This document shows positions 1-9,300 of a DNA stretch of 13,899 bases, piece after piece. The notes beneath the pieces were generated by a model, which worked only from the letters and a program-made list of their open reading frames with translations, had not been told where the DNA came from and ran no database searches. The stretch's first letter is position 1; each line of letters starts with the position of its first letter. Where the stretch lies: the NCBI RefSeq assembly GCF_000003605.2, contig NW_003135837.1, positions 166,586-180,484 of the forward strand, read 5' to 3'. Made by a program: the position numbers and the translations under genes. The stretch is from Saccoglossus kowalevskii. Its lineage: Eukaryota; Hemichordata; Enteropneusta; Harrimaniidae.

Positions 1-163
1 GTTACAAGCGTTAGCCCACTAATCCCGCTGATTCACACGTAAAACAATAGGCGTTTCCAGACCAGTGATAGAGGAACTGTGGTCAAAACAAATCTGAGAA
101 ATATTTACTCGTTAATGACTAGTAAGTTATGATCTGAAAACTGACATATTTTTATTTCCATAG

Positions 164-348
164 CAACCTTTAAACGTGGTGACGACAATATCGCAAGCCT
201 CAGGTGTGTCACAGCCTCAGCTGACAGTCAGCTATCCGACTCCCAGGAACTCACAGAATCAACCCAAGCAACGAGTATTCACTGGTACTGTCACAAAGCT
301 ACATGATAACTTTGGATTTGTTGATGAAGATGTTTTCTTTCAGTTAAG
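164..348 (+). CDS. CCAR1: CCAR1 exon 1 of window: linker and first half of S1-like domain
   Basis: Acceptor TTTATTTCCATAG ends at 163 and the donor is AAG|GTACAG at 349. The exon enters in phase 0 (QPLNVV...) and leaves in phase 2. Residues 1-36 are a Ser/Thr/Pro/Gln linker with the motif TVSYPTPR that precedes the S1-like domain in vertebrate CCAR1. From residue 37 it reads RVFTGTVTKLHDNFGFVDED, the first strands of the S1-like fold. The upstream start codon is not in the window, so bases 1-163 are intron. Confidence 0.95.
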
Positions 349-3300
349 GTACAGTAGACGCTTCTCATGAATTTTATTAAGTTAAGTTGAATTGTATTGG
401 ACTCTAATTTAGGTGTCAGGAAAAATTAAAATGTTCAAGAAATGAATATATTTTTTTAGAAATTCAGTATTTAGGCTGGCAGTTTCCACTATTGATACTT
501 TTAAAATTTATTCTAATTCCTTTTCAGTTGTGTCAAAGGTCAGCCTCCTAAAGCTGGGGACCGTGTCTTAGTGGAAGCTACGTACAATGCTAATATGCCG
601 TTTAAATGGAATGCTACAAGAATACAAGTATTACCAAATCAGGTGGGAGAGATGTCTCTGCTTTGCAGTACCATGGTATGAACACCACAAGTCCACTTCC
701 CTTCTTCCTATCCGCCATAGAGGAAGATGCAACTCTCTGTAACAAATTTGCATACTGAGATCATTCAACAAGCTTTATTTGTTTGTCTTGGGAGTGTGAA
801 ATAATTTAAGGTTTTGAACTTTCTCAAATTGCTGGGGTGTCTAAATGCTGGTGAACAATACAGCTTCCATTTCAATGTTTTGAATATTATTCAGGATTCA
901 TGAATTCATGCATCTCCCCAGTAATTTAGAGTGTGAATGAACTCTCAAATATTTCTCACAATTTAACCATATTGAGACTTCCAAATATTTCACCAAATAT
1001 TCTTAGCTATATGAATGATTTCAGATTTCTTCTGTTTAGTTTAGCTATAGCATTGATTTCAGAGTGGTTTAGTTTCTAGATACATAAATGATTTCAGAGT
1101 GCTATTATTTCAGTTAAAGTTGTCTGCAGTATTTTTAACTTGTCTGCTAGCAAGCAATGGGAGGTGTTTTTTTCTCCCATTGCTGAAATAACTGTTCAGT
1201 TACGATATTGGTTTACTTGCTAGGCTTACAGTTGCCCAAATTTATGTTCCTCTTCGCCTCCTCATTTGTGCTTTTAAATTTATATCAATTTTCTCCCTTC
1301 ATTTGTGGTTTCAATCTTGTCTCATTAGAACCAACCTTTGTTGAAACAGCCTCCTCCAAATATGATGGCTGCTAATCATGGAAATACTGCAGTGATGAAC
1401 AAGTCACTGGTCATGTCATCGCCTATCATGTCGCCATCGGTGATTTCATCAGCTATGACCTCGCCCATGTCTCAACCATCTATACCATCATTATTATCTC
1501 AGCCACAAGTAGTACTACAACCTTCTCCAGGCAAGTACTCGTTGTTTTCCATCCTACAATAATTTTTTTAACATTTTGATGAGCTAGTCAAATTGGAAAT
1601 TTTTTTACAATTTCCATTTCTCTTCCTTCATTTATTTCTTTCTTTGTCAATGCACATGCACTAAGTGGTCTTCCCGTCGATGACATTGCCATTACCCAGA
1701 ATGCTGGCTGTCAGTGACGCAGTTATTTTGTATGTGTTTACTGAGACAGTTTACGTAAAAATTGAAATGATGAACTGCTGCGGATAGTTATGTACCAACC
1801 TGCGAGTAAACGTCGTCTGTGCAATGTTTACGATAGGTTCTTACAGCTATGAGATTCAAATTATAACTGAAAACTAACCATGCTCACTTTGCAGATGCTG
1901 GCATTAATTTGTGTTGCTCAATGGCTCAAGCTCTGACACTGTATTATACTAAACTGTTTGACTCCTACCACAAGTACTGAATGCATCTGAGAATAGTTTG
2001 AAATTTTAGTTCTGAAATTCATAGACATGAGACATGACTCTCAACTGTTTGTTTACACTGATTGACTGACTATATTGAACAGTGTTCTTTAATGTACATG
2101 TAATCTGGTTTGGAAATCGGAGAACGTCACTTAGCCAGATCTCATGCTTTACCCAGTTTAATAACATTCCAAGGATAATGGCAATATCATGATATTTGTT
2201 AATACTTTCCAGGGTATATTGGGTTTACCTTGTTACATGATTGGGCATTATTGAATAACAATATTAAGATAAATAAAAAAGTAGAAAATTTGTAGAGCTG
2301 TTTAAGACTATCGTAATTTATTCTATTATTTTTGTCTTCGTAGCTGGAAGTTTGTTGCAGCCACCATCAAGTAGACCTTCAATTCAACCTGTGCGTAGAC
2401 GAGAACCACCCGCAATGCCACGGAGAGATGAGCGAAGAGACCGTGACAGAGAAAGAGAGCGTGAGAGGGAAAGGGAGCGTGATAGAGAACGTGAACGAGA
2501 GAGAGAGCGTGAAAGGGAACGTGAACTCAGACATCGTGAACGTTCTCCTGTCAGGAAGCGTTCTAGATCCCCTCGTAGGCGTTCTCCTCGACCAAGACGT
2601 GTTGTTCCACGTTATGTTGTCCAGTTTTCTAAATTCTCCCTGGATATGTGAGTAAAACGCATATTATTTATTGATCTTAGTTGCGCTACAGTACCAGTAC
2701 TGGAAATTTAAAAGAAACTTGTACTTTGTATATTTCAAAACAAACAAAAAAACATTCAAACAATCAGAATTTTATGGTTGCCAGAGGATCTGCTCCCCAG
2801 GGTTAGGGGGCACATGGCCATGGCATGAGGGTGCTGCGCCCCTGTTCTCTTGTTTGAAAAAATACCTGGGACATCAATTGATGCATAAATAGCTGCAGAT
2901 ACAGTAGAATATTTTGTGTGAAATGGTTATCAAAATGGGCATTGTATCCATCCTTCCTTGTTGTATCTAATTATACTATGAAAAATTCAGAGCACTCATA
3001 AATAATTGTATTTTATACTTCAAAAAATCAATCTTTTGTGGAATCAACACTGGCAAGTTCTTTGTAAAACAAAAACTATGGAACATAAGAAAAGCTGGAA
3101 AATGTGCCTATGTTGTAAAAATTATGAAAAGTGGGCATAAATATTTGGTTGCTAGGCAGGACAATTTTCAGGATATAGTCAGCTGACCTACCTTTTTTTT
3201 ATTTCCCCATCACTTTCTAGACCTCAGGCGAATGTAACTGAACTACGTAGACGATACAACAACATGTACATACCAAGTGATTTTTTTAATGCGAACTTCA

Positions 3301-6300
3301 ACTGGATGAACGCCTTTTCAATACATCGCCCACTAGCGTTAGATAATCCATGTAGCTTTCACATTATGCATAAAGATGTGGAACCATTGAATAAGACAGA
3401 AGTTCTCTTAGAGCCTGCTGATGCTGATCACTTATACAGTGCCAAGGTATGTGCCTTTAACTCAGGTCATGGTATGTGCCTTTAACATAGGTGTTAATTT
3501 AAGAATTCTCACAATATTATCGATGGGGCAGGATGATAATGATATGATGATATATTGAGGACTTCATTTCTTCCAAAAAATTCGAAAAAATATTTGTATG
3601 TTGTTGAAGTCATCTTTATTAACTTTCCGATACCAAGAGTGAAGTCTCTTTAATTTAAACATCACAATTTTACCCAAATGATAGTGGTATGATCCAAAAT
3701 TTTATGCAAATGATAGTGGTACGATCCAAAATTTTACCCAAATGATAGTGGTACGATCCGAATTAATAACAAATTAATTAGCTTCAATTCAATTATTTTG
3801 TCGCAATCGGTTGAAACTAATGATTGACTTCTTTGATGTAGGTCATGTTGATGGCTTCACCTCCGCTGCAAGAACTGTATCAACGTTCATGTGCATTAGC
3901 TGAAGACCCACAAGAGTTAAAAGACAACTTTCAGCATCCTACTCGACTGATTCAATTCTTGGTCGGTATGAAGGGTAAAAACGAAGCCATCGCCATTGGC
4001 GGGCCGTGGTCTCCTTCTATCGATGGGGAAAACCCCGAAAGTGACGACCGTGTCCTCATAAATACTGCTATACGAACGTGTAGGTCATTAACTGGTATTG
4101 ATCTTAGTTCCTGTACCCATTGGTAAGATATATTTCTATTAATTTTGTTTTATGCGATGTTCATGTGTGTTTGTATGGGTTGCTGTTTTCTACTTGAATA
4201 TACACATTTCACAACAAGCTAATCTTTAATATTAAGCAAATATCTTTACTACACGTTTGTTTCATATTCCTGTAGTTTTTTTCCCTGCCATTATCTTCTC
4301 AGTGATATATTTGTCAATGTTCATTTGTATTCATTCATTCTTTTGCACACGTGTTTTTGTTTACTGATGATTCCTGTGCCACTAGGGGAAAAGTAACAAC
4401 ACAAATGATGTGTGCATGCATGTGTGTATGTAGGGGGTATGTGTATATGTGGTCGCTTTCTATTTGTTCAATCTTATAAGTTGCTGCCATATCAGAGCCT
4501 AATACTAAGTGCTTTGCATGAAGTTATAACTAACATCACCTGCATGCATTGACTGGAATACGTGTCTACCAACTATGCTATTTGATTTGTGAGATGATCT
4601 GAAATATGATTATTCAAGTTGTTTAGATAAAAAAATGGGCATACACTGGTGTACAATTTTTTGTATTACTATACTATTAACACTACAGATTTCATGCACT
4701 GGATACCTTTTCAGAACTCTGGCTTCTATGACCCATCGGTACACATCATATTTGCGCATATATTCACAACCCTTTACAGCAAGTCTCGGAAGTATTAGGG
4801 CACCCAATTTGCAAACTGCTTGGGTTTTCAGTAAAACAGTAAACCTCGCTGGCATCAACTTGTGGTCGCGCCCACTATGGGCGAAGGGATTTTCCACGCA
4901 AAAAATGACGATTGTAGTTGAATTTTATTAGTGGTCGGCTAAATGATGCCCCAATGGTTTGTTTGGCTGTGAAAGTTTTGTTTTCTCTAATTTGTAGGAA
5001 ACTTAAAAACCTGTTTCCAAATTGTCTCTTTTAGTTTCAAGCCGTACTCAAGATGGCTGCCTCCATATACAATGTAGAAAATATCTTTGAATTAATCATA
5101 TTTATCTTATTATCATTTGTATATGCAAGAGAAAGGCATTATTATGACAGAACACCTAATTTGCGATAGAATTGCATTTTTTTGAAAAAAATTGGGATGA
5201 GCAGACTTTTTTTTGAAGTTACTCAAACTTGGCTACCAATTTGGTAATTGTAAACTCCCTGGTACTTTTACATTATCACTACATGCGTAATACAGCAAAG
5301 CACTTTGAAAAAGGGAATCCCAAACATGACAGGCTACATAAAATCATTCTATGTCCCCATACTGCAATATAGATTCACCCAGAGTGTACGCAGCCACAAG
5401 TCGATGCTAGCAAGATTTGAAAGCGAACTGTTCAGTCAACAGTCAAAATCCTTGCAGTTAGCCAATTTGCTAGCAAGTTTGCAAATTGGCTGCCCCAATA
5501 CTTTTGAGACTTGCTGTCAATACTTTATTAAGTTGTCATATAAAGTCAACTGAATAGAGCAAATATGGTACTTTTAAAACTAGCTTTCATGTCAGTAAAT
5601 CCTCAAATGCTCAAAACTTGAGTACAAATTATTTATAAAAGTTATCTGCAGAACTGAATTTTACCTAACTGTGTGGGGCTGCTACATTTACAGTCAGTCA
5701 CAACTCGAAGACCATACTCACTCTTTGAGTTGTTGTATTTTGCCTTACCAAACCCATTTTTGACTTGATCACACACACTTTTATCCCATTTGGGGGGGGG
5801 GGGGGCAACAACATGTATCAAAGTTCATGAATACCATTTTGCGAATTGTTGACACTACTGCATAGTTTTAAGTTACAAACTCAAATTTTGTTAATGTCAC
5901 TTTTTTAAATATTCATATTTATGAAAATCTGACAACAGTACTTTAATTACCAATACAACACCATCATACAAACAAAATGTTGTAGTTAATAAAGTACTGT
6001 TGTCGCATTTAAAACAAAATGGATTAGTCTTTGATTACCTAGTATAAAAAAGGTTACCAAAATTTGAAGGCGACATGATTTCAATAATTGATCATGTGAC
6101 TGAAACACTTTCGCGTTTCAAACTTCAAGTTACTAATCTGAAGTTACACAATGGCGTTAACCAATTTGAGTTAGTAGTTTGAAGTCACAAAATTTTCGTC
6201 ATGAATGTGAGTTAGTTTTTTAGTCTGCCCCCCCCCCCCAAAATGGGTAAAAATGGGCATGGTCATGTTAAAAGTGGGTGTGTTTAGGCTAAAAAAGTAT

Positions 6301-9300
6301 AACTCGAGAGTGAGTGTGGCCTATAACTTGAACTTTTCACTGTGACATTAGTCAAATTCTCATACTTGAAGGGGCTGTATCTGATTTGTAACTACCGTTG
6401 GTACATGGCAGTTACAGGGATGTGATAAGTGTCAACACCTCAGATCCATCACAAAACTGACATCACGCAGTACAGACACAAGATACTTAAACATTTGAAT
6501 ATTTTAACCGTTATGCGATCTGAACCCTTTCCAACCAGGTGGCGGTTTGCTGAAGTGCGTTACCACAGAGCTGAGGAGATCTACAAAGGCCGCTTGGTGC
6601 CCGCTCGAGTGGAAACCGTAGTAATTTTCCTGCCGGACGTCTGGCATTGTTTACCTACTCGTTTAGAATGGGAAGGCTTGAGTGCCGACTATAAAAAACA
6701 GCTGGTAGACAAGATAGCAGAGAAGCATGAGGACGTTGCAGAGCAATTACAGGCACTGAATGCTAATACGCTTTGTTTGTTAACGTACACACACTCACTC
6801 ACCCACACACACATACTCAATTTCATTTTGGTTTTCTCCATTCTCTTGGCATGGAAATATCTGGCGTTGTTTCGTTACGAAAGCAGAAGTGTGGGGCGAG
6901 TCTTATACATGTTGCAGTGACGTGATCATCATGCATTAACCCTGCCAGTTCTGACCATTGGTGTACAAAATTGTTAACATTGTTTCAGTTCCAAATACTT
7001 TAGACTAGTTTAGGAGGTACATGATGGGAAGGTGGGTCATGGTGCACCTTCTGTTTTACGCATTACAAGCATGAAGATGAGACCGAAACACAAATTTCCT
7101 GCCCATACCCCTTTTTTCCTTCTACACACTTTCCTTAATCAAGCTGTACGTTTTGTTTTCAGAACCATAATAAGGTGAAGTACAATTATTTTCATGACAA
7201 ATGAATTGTAGGAAAGAAACTGGATAATATAATCTGTTTTGAAATGTCATTAAGAGTAATAACAATTTAGTTGGAGTGATTTAACCAATGAAAACATTGA
7301 AAAGTAAAACTGTAGCTTGGTCTGCACATGTTTTAAGTGTATTCATCCATTTTTAAGGCTCTTTAAAAACTTAGTTTCTCTCCCTTCTTATATATGTATA
7401 TCATTTTCGTGGTTTGGTGTTACTTCTTTGTCTGTGTCCGCTAACAGGTTGCTGTCATTGTATCATTTCGTTTCTCTCATTTTAGTTCTAACTGTCTTTT
7501 TAGGAAGCTGGCACAGATGCTGTTGAAGATGATGATGATTTTGAAAATCCTACTCACCATAAGTTGTTGGATCCGCGTAATATGAAGGTAAGATTTCTTG
7601 GTTGAATCATAGCTATAGTCAACTTCTTGTTTTACTGTGGCTGAATATGTTGCTGTATACACCTATCCAGCAATATCATCACCTAAGTGGCTGACAATGC
7701 AGCTGTGTTGTAAGCTATTTTGCTTTCAAATCTGGCTTCCTGAAAGCAACACTACTCACAGTACAGCTTTGTTGTCAGCCAACGAGCTGATGGTATTACT
7801 GGCTAGGTGTAAGAAACAAATTCACGGCTAGTCTTAATTTGAGAATGTGAACGAATTTTAAATAACATAACATCATTTTATCAATCAATATTATGAAAGA
7901 CAGAAAGTCATTTATAAGCCACTCTATTGATGGGACATTGTAGTGGACTGGGACACAATGGGTATCGTATTTCCTCTCTCTATTAGTGCACAAGAACCAA
8001 CTATATGTTTATTGTATCATTAAAATACAACTTAACTATAGGCTCGTAACATACACTACTACATGTAATTGAGGAAATGTGATATTTGGATTGCTGTATA
8101 AATATCTATTTAATGATGGTTTTGTTGAAAGTAGAATTTTACTAACTAGTCACCCCTCATCTCTAACATTTGTTTTCACCTATAGAGCAAAAACTGCATT
8201 CTGTTGTTTAAAACCATCAGAGTGTGGGTCAGTCTGTGTGTTTGATTTTCAGTGTCTTCACTTATTAATTCTTCTGTGATTTTTTTTTTTGGCTGCGCTG
8301 ATTTCGTTCATTCTTTGTAAGCATGTCATACCTACACTCTAGTTGGGTGATAAGATCTGAAAAATATTTCTGGCTTTAGCAACAGTGAAAAAACTGATTT
8401 TTGAATGCTTTCGCCACCAGTCTTGTAACAGTGTTCAAATGATCATGGCTAAGTTGCGATCCGACGAGAGACCACCAACGCTGACATTGTTACGCTGGAT
8501 CAACTCAACTTTGAATGAACTGTAAATGCTCCATTCTTTCAAAGAATCTAGAAAATACAATCACAAAATGGTCAGAAATAAAAAGTTTGTCATCTATTAA
8601 AATCTAGGTTTAAAGGTCAACTTGCATGAATATAATAACAGAAAAAGACTGGTAGTAAGTGACATGACTTCAAAAGACTGAATGCTCTTTGCTAATATGG
8701 GGCTGAGATTTTAGTTGTAAACCGATGTTAGCTTTATGTTCATGTCCTACCATGACAACAGCTGAAAACGTGTTTAAGTGGAGTGGATCGCCATTCAGCC
8801 AACTTACTGGCTTTCTTGACTACTTCTTACCCCAATAGTCAACAAGGTGACCCAAGTTTATTTTTGAAATTTCATTGTAACACAAGACCTTTACAAAATC
8901 AATCCTGTTAACAGGTAAACTCAGCATGTACCCAATATGGCGTTTTTGTAGGTTGGTGATCTTAGAAAAGAACTAGAAGCAAGGGGCATCAACTCCAAAG
9001 GATTGAAATCACAACTGATAGCAAGACTCACCAAGGCTTTAAAAACGGAAGCAGAGTCTGAAGAGCAAGAAGACATTGCTGATGAAGACCCTGAAGAATT
9101 TGTTGAGGCGAAAACAGAAGTTGAAGAAATTGAAATGAATTCAGAAGATAAAAAGGAGGTAAATGTATACACTGATAGTATATACACTATGTTCAGTTCA
9201 TTTTGCGATAATTACGACATCACATTAGAAAATACTTGGTCGCAAAACATTGATAACCCAAAGAGCCAAATCACTTGATACATTTACCTTTAGAAATCGG

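Larger units (their letters stand above)
4123..6538 (+). other. Large intron (2,416 bp) with two foldback elements
   Basis: Donor TG|GTAAGA; acceptor TTTCCAACCAG at 6538. The proximal part (about 4150-4460) is GT-rich with simple alternating purine/pyrimidine runs. Two separate inverted-repeat structures follow at about 4738-5585 and 5700-6330. Open frames inside it on both strands are by-products of these repeats and show no conserved protein. No exon was found between exons 6 and 7: the protein reads straight across, HWWRFAEVRYHR. Confidence 0.85.

Noticed and set aside
2428-2655. 75-codon + frame overlapping exon 4 in another frame
   Set aside because: It is open only because the hexamer-like GA-rich repeat lacks stops in two frames; the CCAR1 frame is the conserved one.
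4610-4931. Open frames of about 95 codons on both strands (minus 4610-4897, plus 4635-4931)
   Set aside because: Both lie in the left arm of foldback element A in an intron of CCAR1; neither shows a recognisable domain, and the likeness to the frame at 5305-5553 is explained by the inverted repeat.
5305-5553. 82-codon open frame on the + strand
   Set aside because: Falls in the right arm of foldback element A, with a hairpin inside it; no family resemblance.
5700-6330. miRNA or other structured ncRNA gene in foldback B
   Set aside because: The arms are long, gapped and carry homopolymers; no miRNA-sized symmetrical stem is evident, so a mobile-element origin is simpler.
6753-6920. Extension of exon 7 to the stop at 6918-6920 as a real C-terminus
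   Set aside because: After the conserved part it runs through CA-repeat sequence (THSLTHTH) with no family match, and conserved downstream exons continue in frame; at most it is an intron-retention product.
7637-7993. Open frames at 7637-7831 (+) and 7796-7993 (-)
   Set aside because: They cover palindromic element C and its flank; no conserved protein, and intronic.
8921-9187. 88-codon minus-strand frame (Ser-rich)
   Set aside because: Reverse-strand shadow of the Glu-rich exon 9.
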